Below are positions 8,853 to 18,326 of a stretch of DNA of 57,431 bases, piece after piece (the first letter of the stretch is position 1; each line of letters begins with the position of its first letter). Position numbers and translations under genes: made by a program. The DNA comes from Prochlorococcus sp. AG-363-C02 (GTDB lineage Bacteria > Cyanobacteriota > Cyanobacteriia > PCC-6307 > Cyanobiaceae): assembly GCA_003278345.1 (NCBI GenBank), contig QCFH01000009.1, forward strand, positions 1 to 57,431, read 5' to 3'. The notes beneath the pieces are model-generated. The model made no database searches. It was not told where the DNA came from and saw only the letters and a program-made list of their open reading frames with translations.

Positions 8853-10703
8853 TTGAACAAACGCTGGAGAAACATAGCCCTCTACTTCTTAATCGTTGTA
8901 GTAGTGATTTTTGTAGGTACTGCTTTCTTAGACAGGCCGAATCAACCTCAAGAATCAAAAAAACTAAGATATAGTGATTTCATTGAGGCAGTAGAAGACA
9001 ATCAAATTAGTAGAGTCTTCATCTCTCCTGACAATGGAAGTGCAAAGATTATTGAAAACGATGGCAGCAGAGCAGAGGTCAATCTTGCTCCAGATAAAGA
9101 CCTTTTACAAATACTTACTGAAAATAACGTAGATATAGCTGTTCAACCCGCTCCACAAGCCAATCCTTGGCAGCAGGCGATAGGTAGCCTTATTTTCCCA
9201 CTCTTACTCTTAGGTGGTCTATTTTTCCTTTTCCGACGTTCTCAAGGAGGTGGCGGTGGAGGCAACCCTGCAATGAGTTTTGGAAAAAGCAAGGCTCGTC
9301 TTCAAATGGAACCTTCTACTCAAGTAACTTTTGAAGATGTAGCTGGTATAGAAGGTGCAAAATTAGAACTTACCGAGGTCGTTGATTTTTTAAAAAGTCC
9401 TGATAGATTTACCGCTGTTGGAGCAAAAATACCAAAAGGTGTTTTACTTGTTGGTCCTCCAGGAACTGGTAAAACTCTTTTAGCTAAAGCTGTAGCAGGA
9501 GAAGCGGGAGTTCCTTTCTTCTCTATATCAGGTTCTGAATTTGTTGAAATGTTTGTAGGTGTTGGGGCAAGTCGAGTAAGAGATTTATTTGAACAGGCCA
9601 AAAAAAATGCGCCCTGTATAGTTTTTATTGATGAAATTGATGCAGTTGGTCGTCAAAGAGGAGCAGGACTAGGCGGAGGTAATGATGAAAGAGAACAAAC
9701 GCTTAACCAATTACTTACAGAAATGGATGGATTTGAAGGAAATACAGGCATTATTATTGTTGCTGCAACTAATAGACCAGATGTACTCGATTCTGCGCTT
9801 TTAAGACCTGGTCGATTTGATAGACAAGTAGTTGTTGACAGACCTGACTACATTGGACGTCTTCAAATACTAAATGTTCATGCTAAAGAAAAAACGCTTG
9901 CAAAAGATGTAGATCTAGATCAAGTAGCAAGAAGGACACCTGGTTTCACAGGTGCAGATCTAGCTAATTTACTAAATGAAGCAGCCATTCTTGCTGCTAG
10001 AAGAGAAAATACAGAAGTAAGAAATATAGAAATTAGTGATGCTATAGAGAGGGTTATGGCAGGGCCAGAGAAAAAAGACAGAGTTATGAGTAATAAGAGA
10101 AAAGAATTAGTTGCTTATCATGAGGCAGGACACGCATTGGTTGGAGCAGTTATGCCTGACTATGACCCTGTCCAAAAAATCTCAATTATCCCAAGAGGTC
10201 AAGCAGGAGGGTTAACATTTTTCACTCCTAGTGAGGAAAGGATGGAATCTGGACTTTATTCCAGATCTTATTTGCAGAATCAAATGGCAGTAGCTCTAGG
10301 TGGTCGAGTTGCAGAGGAAATAGTATATGGAGAAGACGAAGTAACAACAGGTGCTTCCAATGATCTAAAACAAGTAGCTCAGGTAGCCAGACAAATGGTT
10401 ACTCGATTTGGCATGAGTGACAAATTAGGTCCGGTTGCTTTAGGAAGATCTCAAGGAGGAATGTTCCTAGGAAGAGATATAGCAGCCGAAAGAGATTTTT
10501 CAGAAGATACAGCGGCAACAATTGATGATGAGGTGTCTGCCTTAGTGGATATTGCTTATAAAAGAGCAACAAAAGCACTTATAGAGAATAGGTCTGTTCT
10601 TGATGAACTGGCTAAAATGCTCGTTGACAAAGAAACTGTTGACTCAGAAGACTTACAACAATTATTAATCAAACGTTCAGTAAAAGTTGCAGACTACATC
10701 TAA
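8853..10703 (+). CDS. ftsH: ATP-dependent zinc metalloprotease FtsH
   Basis: 616 residues. Membrane-anchored AAA protease of the thylakoid or cell membrane; family members degrade damaged D1 and other membrane proteins. TM1 is at about 9-25 and TM2 at about 108-127, followed by a glycine-rich linker (131-137). Walker A GPPGTGKT is at 201-208, Walker B is IVFIDEID, the arginine-finger region is [11 protein letters not shown], and the zinc site is HEAGH near 425. The start is TTG at 8853, because the conserved MNKRWRN opening begins there and no ATG is in frame. An out-of-frame five-codon ORF starting at ATG 8839 ends in TGA overlapping this TTG. Four FtsH paralogues are usual in cyanobacteria; which one this is cannot be told here. 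Confidence 0.96.
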   Translation: MNKRWRNIALYFLIVVVVIFVGTAFLDRPNQPQESKKLRYSDFIEAVEDNQISRVFISPDNGSAKIIENDGSRAEVNLAPDKDLLQILTENNVDIAVQPAPQANPWQQAIGSLIFPLLLLGGLFFLFRRSQGGGGGGNPAMSFGKSKARLQMEPSTQVTFEDVAGIEGAKLELTEVVDFLKSPDRFTAVGAKIPKGVLLVGPPGTGKTLLAKAVAGEAGVPFFSISGSEFVEMFVGVGASRVRDLFEQAKKNAPCIVFIDEIDAVGRQRGAGLGGGNDEREQTLNQLLTEMDGFEGNTGIIIVAATNRPDVLDSALLRPGRFDRQVVVDRPDYIGRLQILNVHAKEKTLAKDVDLDQVARRTPGFTGADLANLLNEAAILAARRENTEVRNIEISDAIERVMAGPEKKDRVMSNKRKELVAYHEAGHALVGAVMPDYDPVQKISIIPRGQAGGLTFFTPSEERMESGLYSRSYLQNQMAVALGGRVAEEIVYGEDEVTTGASNDLKQVAQVARQMVTRFGMSDKLGPVALGRSQGGMFLGRDIAAERDFSEDTAATIDDEVSALVDIAYKRATKALIENRSVLDELAKMLVDKETVDSEDLQQLLIKRSVKVADYI

Positions 10704-11364
10704 CACAAATTCAAATTCATTAGGCTTATGGCATCAAAGTCAGGGAGAGCTCATCAATTCTTTAACAATAAATCCCTTAATTGTTGTTTTAAGAATTAGC
10801 ATAGATGATTTAGATAACCTGTATATAGACCATATAATTTCTCTAATAAACAAGCTTAATTTTTTAGGAATTAAGCATATAGAAATTGGATGGTCATCAC
10901 ATAAAAATTGGATATTTTTTATAAAAGAATTAAAGACTCAATTAAAAATTAATAAATTAGGTGTTGCATCAATAACTAATTTAGAAGCTTTAGAACTAAT
11001 AACTAAACTTGATTTTCACTATGCTATGTCTCCATGTTGGGATAAAGGACTTCAGCAAAAAGCAAAAGATTTTGGTAAAATTCTTATACCTGGTGTATTT
11101 ACTCCTTCCGAAATTCAACAAGCATTAAACTTTGGATATCGAATAATAAAACTATTTCCAGCATCAAATTTAGGATTCAACTACCTTAAACAAATTAAAG
11201 CGTCTTTAAATCCATTTCCTTTTATGATTGCAGCAGGAGGTATTAAAGTTATTGATATAGATATATGGCTAAATGGAGGTTTTAAAGCAATTGCTCTAGG
11301 TAGAGAATTGATAAAAGACAACAGAATAGATCCTCTTCTTGAAGAGTGGTTAAAAGTAAAATAA
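10687..11364 (+). CDS. eda: KDPG aldolase-like protein (Eda family)
   Basis: 225 residues of the KDPG/KHG aldolase TIM-barrel family, which splits 2-keto-3-deoxy-6-phosphogluconate into pyruvate and glyceraldehyde 3-phosphate (Entner-Doudoroff pathway). The catalytic Glu is seen in HIEIGW, and the Schiff-base Lys lies in IIKLFPAS. The loop usually written PTGGI reads AAGGI, replacing the Thr that contacts substrate in E. coli Eda. The only plausible start is TTG at 10687, inside the end of ftsH (17-nt overlap), so expression probably depends on ftsH transcription and coupling. The first 20 residues have no counterpart in the family. Function is probable rather than certain. Confidence 0.78.
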   Translation: MQTTSNTNSNSLGLWHQSQGELINSLTINPLIVVLRISIDDLDNLYIDHIISLINKLNFLGIKHIEIGWSSHKNWIFFIKELKTQLKINKLGVASITNLEALELITKLDFHYAMSPCWDKGLQQKAKDFGKILIPGVFTPSEIQQALNFGYRIIKLFPASNLGFNYLKQIKASLNPFPFMIAAGGIKVIDIDIWLNGGFKAIALGRELIKDNRIDPLLEEWLKVK

Positions 11365-11438
11365 TAAGCTCAAATATTAAAATCTATTAGTTCATTTTTT
11401 TTATTAATATATAAGAAAGTTCGATTATCAAAGAATAT

Positions 11439-12527
11439 CTACCAAAGACTACATTGTCCTCTATGTCGTAAAAGATGGTCTGCTAAAACTATAGATACCA
11501 TAGCCTCAACCATTGGTACAGCTCTAGGTAAAACACAAGGATCATGTCTACCTTTGGCTGCTAAAGTTACTTTCTTGCCTTCGGAATTAATTGTCTGCTG
11601 ATCTTTTCGGATAGTCGCTGTAGGTTTAAATCCAACCCTAAGTATTATTGGTTCTCCATTGCTAATGCCTCCTTGAATACCACCAGAGTTATTAGTGGAA
11701 GTTCTCAATCGATTCCCATCAGAAGGTAAAAAAGCATCATTATGATCACTACCTTTAAGAAAAGTACCAGCAAATCCTGATCCGATCTCAAATCCCTTAC
11801 TAGCAGGGAGTGATATCAGTGCTTTTGCTAGATCAGCTTCTAATTTATCGAAAACCGGCATGCCAATACCAATTGGGGGGTTTCTAACAACACATTCAAT
11901 AACCCCACCACAAGAATCGCCTTCAATACTTATCTCTTCAATTCGTTTAATCATTAATTTTGCGATGTCTTGATCAGGGCAACGAACAATATTAGCTTCA
12001 ACATCTTCGATTTTAATTGAACTTAGATTGACATCTGCCTCGATATCATGAATTCGCTTTACCCATGCAACTATTTCAGTATTATTTGTTTTTTTAAGAA
12101 GTTGTTTTGCAATTGAACCTGCTGCAACCCTACCTATAGTTTCCCTCGCAGAGGCTCTCCCACCTCCACTAGAAGCTTGAATTCCATATTTCAACTGATA
12201 AGTTCCATCCGCATGTGATGGTCGAAAAACATTTTTCATCTCACCATAATCACCTGGACGCTGATCTTTATTTCGCACAAACATTGCTATGGGAGTACCT
12301 AGAGTTTGGCTATCTAAAATTCCGCTCAATATCTCTACCTGATCAAGCTCCTTACGAGGTGTCGTGATTTTGCTTTGTCCTGGTCTTCTTCTATCAAGAT
12401 CTTTTTGAATTTCTTGAATATCTATTTTCAATCTAGGTGGACAGCCATCAACTATGACACCAACACCTCCTCCATGAGATTCTCCAAATGTAGATATTCT
12501 AAATAATTTTCCAAAGCTGCTTCCCAT
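11439..12527 (-). CDS. aroC: Chorismate synthase
   Basis: 362 residues, last step of the shikimate pathway, converting EPSP to chorismate with reduced FMN. The N-terminal [15 protein letters not shown], the [13 protein letters not shown] segment, the [19 protein letters not shown] block and the C-terminal [17 protein letters not shown] are all present. Length is standard. ATG at 12527. It is downstream of psbA on the same strand but separated from it by the psbA terminator, so it needs its own promoter in the short gap 12528-12613. Confidence 0.96.
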   Translation of the reverse strand: MGSSFGKLFRISTFGESHGGGVGVIVDGCPPRLKIDIQEIQKDLDRRRPGQSKITTPRKELDQVEILSGILDSQTLGTPIAMFVRNKDQRPGDYGEMKNVFRPSHADGTYQLKYGIQASSGGGRASARETIGRVAAGSIAKQLLKKTNNTEIVAWVKRIHDIEADVNLSSIKIEDVEANIVRCPDQDIAKLMIKRIEEISIEGDSCGGVIECVVRNPPIGIGMPVFDKLEADLAKALISLPASKGFEIGSGFAGTFLKGSDHNDAFLPSDGNRLRTSTNNSGGIQGGISNGEPIILRVGFKPTATIRKDQQTINSEGKKVTLAAKGRHDPCVLPRAVPMVEAMVSIVLADHLLRHRGQCSLW

Positions 12528-12613
12528 AAATTCCTCAACTAATTACCAGAAATAATGAAAATGTTCACACCAAATACTACACAATCGCATTTAATTAATA
12601 CTAATAATATGTT

Positions 12614-12653
12614 CTTTAAAAAAAACCCCCTCTTCCAAAAAAGGAAGAGAGGG
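12614..12653 (-). terminator. psbA rho-independent terminator
   Basis: Read on the minus strand: a stem of CCCTC(T)CTTCC against GGAAGAGGG (plus-strand arms 12627-12636 and 12643-12653, one bulged base) with a T6 loop, followed by a run of eight T (12618-12625 complement). It lies about 50 nt after the psbA stop. Confidence 0.9.
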
Positions 12654-12700
12654 AAAACTGAAAATTTAATTTTAAGTTTTTTTATCTCAAAGAGATGTTT

Positions 12701-13783
12701 TTAACCAATAGCTGGAGCAACTAAAGCCACAGATGTGGACTCAGCAGCAGCAAGGTCAAGAGGGAAGTTATGAGCATTACGCTCGTGCATAACTTCCATA
12801 CCTAGGTTTGCTCTGTTAAGAACGTCTCCCCAGGTAGGAACAACCTTACCACCTGCATCAACTACAGATTGGTTAAAGTTGAATCCATTTAGGTTGAAAG
12901 CCATGGTGCAAATACCCATAGATGTCAACCATACACATACAACTGGGAAAATAGCCAAGAAGAAGTGAAGGCTTCTGCTGTTGTTAAAGCTTGCATATTG
13001 GAAGATCAAACGACCGAAGTAGCCATGAGCTGCAACGATGTTATAGGTTTCTTCCTCTTGTCCAAACTTATAACCATAGTTCTGAGACTCAGTCTCGGTG
13101 GTTTCACGTATAAGTGAAGAAGTCACCAAAGAACCATGCATTGCTGAGAACAAACTTCCGCCAAACATACCTGCAACTCCAGCCATATGGAATGGGTGCA
13201 TAAGTATGTTGTGCTCAGCTTGGAACACAAACATAAAGTTAAATGTTCCTGAAATTCCTAAAGGCATCCCGTCAGAGAAAGAACCTTGTCCAAATGGATA
13301 AACAAGGAACACTGCGAAAGCAGCTGAAACTGGAGCTGAATAAGCAACACAGATCCAAGGTCTCATACCTAAACGATATGAAAGCTCCCACTGACGACCC
13401 ATCCAACCGCAAATACCAATAAGGAAGTGGAACACAACAAGCTGGTAAGGACCGCCGTTATAAAGCCACTCATCAAGAGTTGCAGCTTCCCAAATTGGGT
13501 AAAAATGAAGGCCTATTGCATTACTAGATGGAACTACAGCACCAGAGATGATGTTATTTCCATAAATGAAAGATCCTGCTACAGGCTCACGAATGCCATC
13601 AATATCAACTGGAGGAGCTGCTATGAAAGCAATTACAAAACATATTGCTGCCGCTAGAAGGCAAGGAATCATCAAAACACCGAACCAACCTACATAAATG
13701 CGGTTATCGGTAGAAGTGACCCACTCACAGAACTGCGGCCAACCTTTTAGCAACGATGAACGCTGCTGTCTAATGGTGGTCAT
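12701..13783 (-). CDS. psbA: Photosystem II reaction-centre protein D1
   Basis: 360 residues, nearly collinear with other cyanobacterial D1 proteins. It binds P680 chlorophyll, pheophytin, QB and most ligands of the Mn cluster in the thylakoid. Seen directly: [10 protein letters not shown], the VFHF histidine, [13 protein letters not shown], the QB region with [15 protein letters not shown], and [16 protein letters not shown] followed by a 15-residue tail that CtpA would remove. There is one extra residue near the N-terminus relative to Synechocystis. The GRQWEL segment puts Gln at the position usually numbered 130, as in low-light D1:1 forms. It is monocistronic with its own promoter and terminator. 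Confidence 0.99.
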   Translation of the reverse strand: MTTIRQQRSSLLKGWPQFCEWVTSTDNRIYVGWFGVLMIPCLLAAAICFVIAFIAAPPVDIDGIREPVAGSFIYGNNIISGAVVPSSNAIGLHFYPIWEAATLDEWLYNGGPYQLVVFHFLIGICGWMGRQWELSYRLGMRPWICVAYSAPVSAAFAVFLVYPFGQGSFSDGMPLGISGTFNFMFVFQAEHNILMHPFHMAGVAGMFGGSLFSAMHGSLVTSSLIRETTETESQNYGYKFGQEEETYNIVAAHGYFGRLIFQYASFNNSRSLHFFLAIFPVVCVWLTSMGICTMAFNLNGFNFNQSVVDAGGKVVPTWGDVLNRANLGMEVMHERNAHNFPLDLAAAESTSVALVAPAIG

Positions 13784-13801
13784 GAGGACGTGAATTCAAA
13801 A

Positions 13802-13844
13802 GTCCCAAAGGGACATTTTTTAAGTAAGAACGGGTATTAGCCCG
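13802..13844 (-). promoter_or_regulatory. Two hairpins in the psbA 5' leader
   Basis: GTCCC-AAA-GGGAC (13802-13806/13810-13814) and CGGG-TATTAG-CCCG (13831-13834/13841-13844) lie 19-61 nt upstream of the psbA ATG in the expected untranslated leader. A purine-rich AGGAGG-like run sits at 13848-13853 on the plus strand, so it reads as pyrimidines in the mRNA and is not a ribosome site. The hairpins may affect message stability or initiation, as leader structures do for other psbA genes. Confidence 0.55.
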
Positions 13845-13899
13845 CCAGGAGGATCTTAAAGGAAAACTTGCAAAAGTGCGCAAGGATTATCAAAGGTTC

Positions 13900-13928
13900 T
13901 TATTAAGAAAATATATAGTTACTTGCAA
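13900..13928 (-). promoter_or_regulatory. Probable psbA promoter
   Basis: On the minus strand, TTGCAA (13928-13923) is followed by a 17-nt spacer and TAATAA (13905-13900). Transcription would start near 13893, giving a leader of about 110 nt. The spacing is ideal, but the assignment is from pattern only. Confidence 0.45.
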
Positions 13929-13998
13929 TAGATCAAAGAAATACTTATATGAGTACGCCTGAGTCGCACCACTAAAAATAAGATTAAAACCTAAATTC

Positions 13999-14922
13999 TT
14001 AGATATTGACCAAATCATACAAATCTTCAGCCCATGGCGTTTGAAAATCTATAACTTCTTTCTTAGTTAAAATCATAGCTATATTTTTCTCAGCATATGC
14101 TGCTTCATTAATAAATACTGGTACTAAATCATTTTCTTTAGAATAATTATGAAGTTTAAATAATTCTCCTTCTATATTAGCAAATATATTTTGATCAATA
14201 CTTAAGGGACTCCAATCTTTACTCTGAACCTCTGAATGAATAAATGCATTGGGTAAACCAGATGAATCTCTAGGAAAATCTATACTTTTAAAATACCTAT
14301 GAATTATTAATTGTTTAGGAAAAATCGCATTGTTATTAATAACATTATTTATTTCCTCAATGCATGTTTCTATCATCAACAATGTTTGATTGATAATTTT
14401 GTTATGAATCACTCCTTGGGGAACAGGACCAATTTCAACAACAAAACCACAAGGCCATGCTTCAACTAAAAACCCATTTTGAGAATCATCTCCCTCATGC
14501 AAGTAAATAGGAACCTGCAAACGCTTTTGAATTAAAGAAACAATTGCCAAATCAACAGATCTCCTCCCATAAACAACGATACTTGTCCCCATCGAAGAAG
14601 TAGTGCTATGAAAATCTATGACTATTTGAGATGGGTTGTTACCCCTAGGTCCATTCTCAAGTACCAATTCTCTAGCTATGCAAGTTTCCAAGTCTTTATT
14701 TGCATAGTTTTCAAGTAATTCTGGTGAGAAGCTTCTATTTAAATCTTTATCTATATATCTTTGACATTTTTTCCTAGCTATTGGGTTCGCAATAACCTTA
14801 TTAAGGTTTAAACCACTTGTATGAATTAAAGTAGGCTTTTTATCCCATTGGTCAAAAAGCCAAGGCGCATTAATTTCATTGCCATGAGTTCCTGCAACCA
14901 AAAGCAATTGAAATCCAGACAT
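13999..14922 (-). CDS. Aspartoacylase / succinylglutamate desuccinylase family zinc hydrolase
   Basis: 307 residues. Zinc-carboxypeptidase-like fold: the metal motif GTHGNE (about 11-16) appears at the N-terminus, with the DKDLNRSF segment, the second metal histidine in VIDFHSTTSSMGTSIVVYG, and a Glu in FVVEIGPVPQG. Aspartoacylases hydrolyse N-acetyl-aspartate; bacterial relatives act on varied N-acyl amino acids, so the substrate is not fixed. GTG at 14925 is in frame one codon upstream; the ATG at 14922 is chosen. It is divergent from the next gene, with a gap of 54 nt. Confidence 0.82.
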   Translation of the reverse strand: MSGFQLLLVAGTHGNEINAPWLFDQWDKKPTLIHTSGLNLNKVIANPIARKKCQRYIDKDLNRSFSPELLENYANKDLETCIARELVLENGPRGNNPSQIVIDFHSTTSSMGTSIVVYGRRSVDLAIVSLIQKRLQVPIYLHEGDDSQNGFLVEAWPCGFVVEIGPVPQGVIHNKIINQTLLMIETCIEEINNVINNNAIFPKQLIIHRYFKSIDFPRDSSGLPNAFIHSEVQSKDWSPLSIDQNIFANIEGELFKLHNYSKENDLVPVFINEAAYAEKNIAMILTKKEVIDFQTPWAEDLYDLVNI

Positions 14923-14976
14923 CACTAATTATAAATTTTTTAATCTTCTTCTAAAAATATCTACAAAATAAATTTC

Positions 14977-15948
14977 ATGTCAATCCCACCAGTAATTGTT
15001 TCATCAGCAAAAAAAGCTTGGAGATGGCAATGGAACCAATTAATGAATGGTCTTGCTCCTGCAGACCAAGATGGAAATTACTGCCGAAAAGAAAGTCAAG
15101 CAAAAGAAGCAAAGCCTCCTTCTAAAATTGATCTTTTAAACAGAAACTCTGAAGAATTGCCAATATTAATAATTGGTCGCAGTTGCCCTTGGGCCCATAG
15201 GACTTGGTTGCTATATGAACTCAAGAATCTTAAAAACAAACTTAACCTTTTAATAGCAGAGCCTGATTATGAAGCTGGATTATGGAAAATAAAACCTAAC
15301 TGGATGGGATGCGAAAACCTTCTAGAGATTTACAAACTTTGTGGATCAGAACCAGCACTAAGAGCTACGGTTCCCGCACTGATTGACCCCAAAATAAATA
15401 AAAAACCTATATTACTTGGAAATGAAAGTGCTCAACTTGTAGAAGCATTGAATATATGGCCTACACAAGATGAATATCCAGATTTCTTCCCATCAGATCT
15501 ACGCGAAGAAATAAATAAATGGCAAGATATTATTCAAGAATCAGTTAATAACGGAGTTTATAAATGTGGCTTTGCTAGGAATCAATCCTCCTATGAGAAG
15601 GCAAGCGAAGAGCTCTTTAATGCTCTCAATATATTGGAAAAAAGCCTTTCCTCGAAAGGGCCTTGGCTTTGTGGAGAAAAGATAACTCTTGCGGATATAA
15701 GACTTTTTCCCACAATGATTCGTTGGGAATCAATTTACGCTCCTTTATTTGGCTGCAGTCAAAAACCTCTAGTTTCTTTTCCTAACATTGTAAATTGGAT
15801 AAAGAATTTCTATTCAATCCCCAATGTATCTTCCACTTGCAATGCGAAGAATTGGAGAAATGATTATTTCGGTGCACTTTTTCCTTTAAATCCTAATAAT
15901 GTTGTTCCTAGAGGTCCTACTATAAAAGAAATAATAAATAACTTTTAA
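14977..15948 (+). CDS. Glutathione S-transferase-like protein (Xi / glutathionyl-hydroquinone reductase type)
   Basis: 323 residues. A thioredoxin-like N-terminal half carries the catalytic CPWAHRT motif (IIGRSCPWAHRTW, near 70-76) that marks Xi-class enzymes such as EcfG/Ecm4-type glutathionyl-hydroquinone reductases. The NESAQLVEALN segment contacts glutathione. The all-alpha GST C-terminal domain includes WLCGEKITLADIRLFPTMIRW. It would act on glutathionylated quinones or other redox substrates in the cytoplasm; the exact substrate is unknown. The ATG at 14977 gives a usual length. Confidence 0.85.
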   Translation: MSIPPVIVSSAKKAWRWQWNQLMNGLAPADQDGNYCRKESQAKEAKPPSKIDLLNRNSEELPILIIGRSCPWAHRTWLLYELKNLKNKLNLLIAEPDYEAGLWKIKPNWMGCENLLEIYKLCGSEPALRATVPALIDPKINKKPILLGNESAQLVEALNIWPTQDEYPDFFPSDLREEINKWQDIIQESVNNGVYKCGFARNQSSYEKASEELFNALNILEKSLSSKGPWLCGEKITLADIRLFPTMIRWESIYAPLFGCSQKPLVSFPNIVNWIKNFYSIPNVSSTCNAKNWRNDYFGALFPLNPNNVVPRGPTIKEIINNF

Positions 15949-15990
15949 ATTATAGTTTTGCATTTATAATAAAAATATTTATGAAAAGCT

Positions 15991-16626
15991 ATGGAAAGTA
16001 AATTAGAATTTAATGGAGTATATGGTAAATACCATATAACTAATGATGATCAAATTGAAGTTAAGAAATATAGAATAGCTCTGTTAATTTGTGGAATAAG
16101 TTTTACTTCTGGAATGCTCCAATGGATCACTTTTGGTGGGTCATTTGCATGGATTTGGCTGGTTCCAATGTCTATAGGCTTAGGGTTTGCTCTTAAGTGG
16201 GTACATATATATATTCAGATACTTCATAGAGCACTACAATTTTTTTGGGGCTTAGGTTCTATAGGTATTTTAATACTTATTCTGCAGGGTAATTGTCAGG
16301 AACTTTTATCTAAATTCGCCTCTCAACCAATATTAACTTTATTAATCGGTCCTTATTTTGCAGCAATGACTGGATTAGGATTTAAAGAATTTTTCTGCTT
16401 TCAACGTCCAGAGGCTATTGGTCTAACACTATTTCTTCCCATTGCTTTAGGAAGTCATTTGCTAGGAATACTTAATAATGAATTAGTCATGGGGCTAATG
16501 CTGTTTTCAGCAATTCTATTGTTAATTCTTTCACTCAGAAAATTTGGTATGGATCCAGCTTCTGATATTGGGGACAAAAGTGTATTTGAATACCTAAAGA
16601 GAGAAGGAAAAACTTCAGGTCTTTGA
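15991..16626 (+). CDS. DUF2301 integral membrane protein
   Basis: 211 residues with about six hydrophobic segments (roughly 27-46, 50-66, 82-100, 108-128, 138-156, 160-180). The sequence FALKWVHIYIQILHRALQFFW and the segment GLGFKEFFCFQRPEA match what I know of the DUF2301 family in cyanobacteria. There is no known biochemical role. It starts 42 nt after the GST-like gene and may be co-transcribed with it. Confidence 0.75.
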   Translation: MESKLEFNGVYGKYHITNDDQIEVKKYRIALLICGISFTSGMLQWITFGGSFAWIWLVPMSIGLGFALKWVHIYIQILHRALQFFWGLGSIGILILILQGNCQELLSKFASQPILTLLIGPYFAAMTGLGFKEFFCFQRPEAIGLTLFLPIALGSHLLGILNNELVMGLMLFSAILLLILSLRKFGMDPASDIGDKSVFEYLKREGKTSGL

Positions 16627-16695
16627 TTAATAACAATATAAAATTATTTTAAGTAGCATAAAAAAGACAATGAGCTTATATCATTTGAATGACTA

Positions 16696-16722
16696 GGTTT
16701 GTAAAGGAAGGTGTTGTAAACC
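16696..16722 (+). promoter_or_regulatory. Hairpin / TTGTAAA direct repeats upstream of CP12
   Basis: GGTTTGTAA (16696-16704) pairs with TTGTAAACC (16714-16722) over nine pairs, two of them G-T, around the loop AGGAAGGTG. The same stretch holds two copies of TTGTAAA (16699-16705 and 16714-16720), 15 nt apart. On the minus strand each reads TTTACAA, resembling half-sites of the RpaB HLR1 element, but the standard repeat spacing is 10 nt. The role is inferred only. Confidence 0.4.
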
Positions 16723-16801
16723 AAACCAACATTTAGTGACAGAAATGACTAATATATTTATCGTAAAAGAGTCTAAAGCTAAAGGCTTAAAGCAAGAACC
16801 A

Positions 16802-17020
16802 ATGAAATCAATCGACGAACACATTCAGAAGGATCAATCTGAGATTCTTTCAGCAAAAGCCGAAGGCAATGCTGCTAAAGCAAGACATTTTGAAGAAGAG
16901 CTTCATTCTCTTGAAGAGTATAAGGAGCATCATCCAGAGGATAAGCATGATCCCAATGCTCTTGAATTATTTTGTGATGCAAATCCAGATGAGCCTGAAT
17001 GCCTTGTTTACGACGATTAA
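16802..17020 (+). CDS. cp12: CP12 family protein
   Basis: 72 residues from this ATG. CP12 is a disordered linker that, when oxidised in the dark, binds GAPDH and phosphoribulokinase and shuts down the Calvin cycle. The C-terminal CP12 core LELFCDANPDEPECLVYDD is clear, with its cysteine pair. The N-terminal cysteine pair of many CP12s is absent; the front half is a charged helix (SIDEHIQKDQSEIL). An in-frame ATG at 16745 would add 19 residues lacking family similarity. The KSIDEHI opening fits other marine CP12s, so 16802 is preferred. It ends in its own terminator. Confidence 0.88.
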   Translation: MKSIDEHIQKDQSEILSAKAEGNAAKARHFEEELHSLEEYKEHHPEDKHDPNALELFCDANPDEPECLVYDD

Positions 17021-17049
17021 AAAGTGGGCATAAGCCCACTTTTTTTTTA
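17021..17049 (+). terminator. CP12 rho-independent terminator
   Basis: AAAGTGGGC (17021-17029) pairs with GCCCACTTT (17034-17042) over an ATAA loop, directly followed by a T run to about 17047. It begins at the first base after the CP12 stop. Confidence 0.93.
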
Positions 17050-17071
17050 TTTAATCTCACTAAAAGGTTAT

Positions 17072-17254
17072 TTAATAATCCATATTGAAATCTGATGGAC
17101 TGCCAGTAAGAGAACAAACAACAGATTCTTCATTTCTCATTTCTCTAACTTCTTTAATAGGTCGACCCATTCGTTTTAGAACGTCAACATCTTGAGAAGT
17201 TTGACAACGTGCGATTACGCTACCTTGCTCATCAAAACAAGTGTAATAATTCAT
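17072..17254 (-). CDS. Small conserved hypothetical protein
   Basis: 60 residues beginning MNYYTCFDEQGSVIARC, with three cysteines (6, 17, 47). The opening looks like a beta-hairpin followed by a helix (SQDVDVLKRMG). No domain is recognised. It is convergent with CP12 and shares the intergenic terminator region. Its length and composition look like a real picocyanobacterial small gene, but no function can be given. Confidence 0.55.
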   Translation of the reverse strand: MNYYTCFDEQGSVIARCQTSQDVDVLKRMGRPIKEVREMRNEESVVCSLTGSPSDFNMDY

Positions 17255-17336
17255 AAAAAATATAATCTCATACTATTTATGACCAATTCTTTATCACTAG
17301 ACAAGCATTAATTTGCTAAAAAACATTTAGAAAATA

Positions 17337-18326
17337 TTAAATATCTAATTTTGACCAAATTTTGTTTAGGAGAATATCCAATCCTTTCCTCATTCCAGCA
17401 GAAATCAAAACAAAATCATTTTTCCATAAATCCTTTAAAGGTTTAGACAAGTTTTGCAAACAATTTTTGTCGATAAGCTCAGTTTTGTTTAAAACCAAAA
17501 TTCTTGGCCGATCAATTAATCCATGTCCATATGAAATCAACTCCTTTTCTAAAATTCTTATATCATCCAATGGATTTGATGCAGAACAGTCAACAAGATG
17601 GACTAATAATTTAGTTCTTTCAATGTGTCTTAAGAATTCGTGTCCCAAGCCAATACCTTTAGAAGCACCTTCAATTAAACCAGGAATATCAGCAAAAACA
17701 GTTCCATCACCAGTTGGTTTGCGAACAACTCCAAGATTTGGGATCAAGGTTGTAAAGGGATAATCAGCAATTTTTGGTCTTGCAGAAGAAAGTACAGAAA
17801 TTAATGTACTTTTACCAGCATTTGGTAAGCCAATAATGCCTACTTCTGCTAATAGTTTCAATTCAAGATGAAGAAACCATTCTTCCCCATCTTTTCCTTC
17901 AGTAAACTTTTCAGGTGCTCGATTTCTATTACTTAAATAATGAGCATTTCCAAGACCTCCTCTACCTCCAAAGGCAACAATCAAAGTATCTCCATTGGTC
18001 GTCAAATCTCCGAATATAATGCCAGTATCAATATTTCTAACCTCAGTTCCACAAGGAACTTTTAAAATGAGATCGTCACCAGATGCACCAGTGCATTTAT
18101 TTGGTCCTCCTCTACCACCATTGTTAGAAAGAATTATTTGTTTAAACTTGAAATCCAATAATGTCTGCAGGTTCGAATCAGCTTGAAAAATAATATTCCC
18201 GCCATTTCCTCCATCTCCTCCTGAAGGTCCACCAGCAGGAACATATTTTTCTCTTCTAAAAGCAACTATTCCATCACCTCCTCGTCCTGCCCTAACTGTT
18301 ATACGTGCTTGATCTATAAACTGCAT
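17337..18326 (-). CDS. obgE: GTPase Obg/CgtA
   Basis: 329 residues. Ribosome-associated GTPase involved in 50S maturation and stress response. The glycine-rich Obg domain (1-160: [20 protein letters not shown] and GGNGGNI) is followed by the G domain with P-loop [10 protein letters not shown] (about 168-177), switch I ending [22 protein letters not shown] and NKTE. The C-terminal OCT domain of some family members is absent, as is usual in cyanobacteria. ATG at 18326. Confidence 0.95.
   Translation of the reverse strand: MQFIDQARITVRAGRGGDGIVAFRREKYVPAGGPSGGDGGNGGNIIFQADSNLQTLLDFKFKQIILSNNGGRGGPNKCTGASGDDLILKVPCGTEVRNIDTGIIFGDLTTNGDTLIVAFGGRGGLGNAHYLSNRNRAPEKFTEGKDGEEWFLHLELKLLAEVGIIGLPNAGKSTLISVLSSARPKIADYPFTTLIPNLGVVRKPTGDGTVFADIPGLIEGASKGIGLGHEFLRHIERTKLLVHLVDCSASNPLDDIRILEKELISYGHGLIDRPRILVLNKTELIDKNCLQNLSKPLKDLWKNDFVLISAGMRKGLDILLNKIWSKLDI

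Noticed and set aside
16875-17117. Minus-strand frame over the CP12 3' end
   Set aside because: It crosses the terminator and both neighbouring real genes; composition follows the CP12 shadow.
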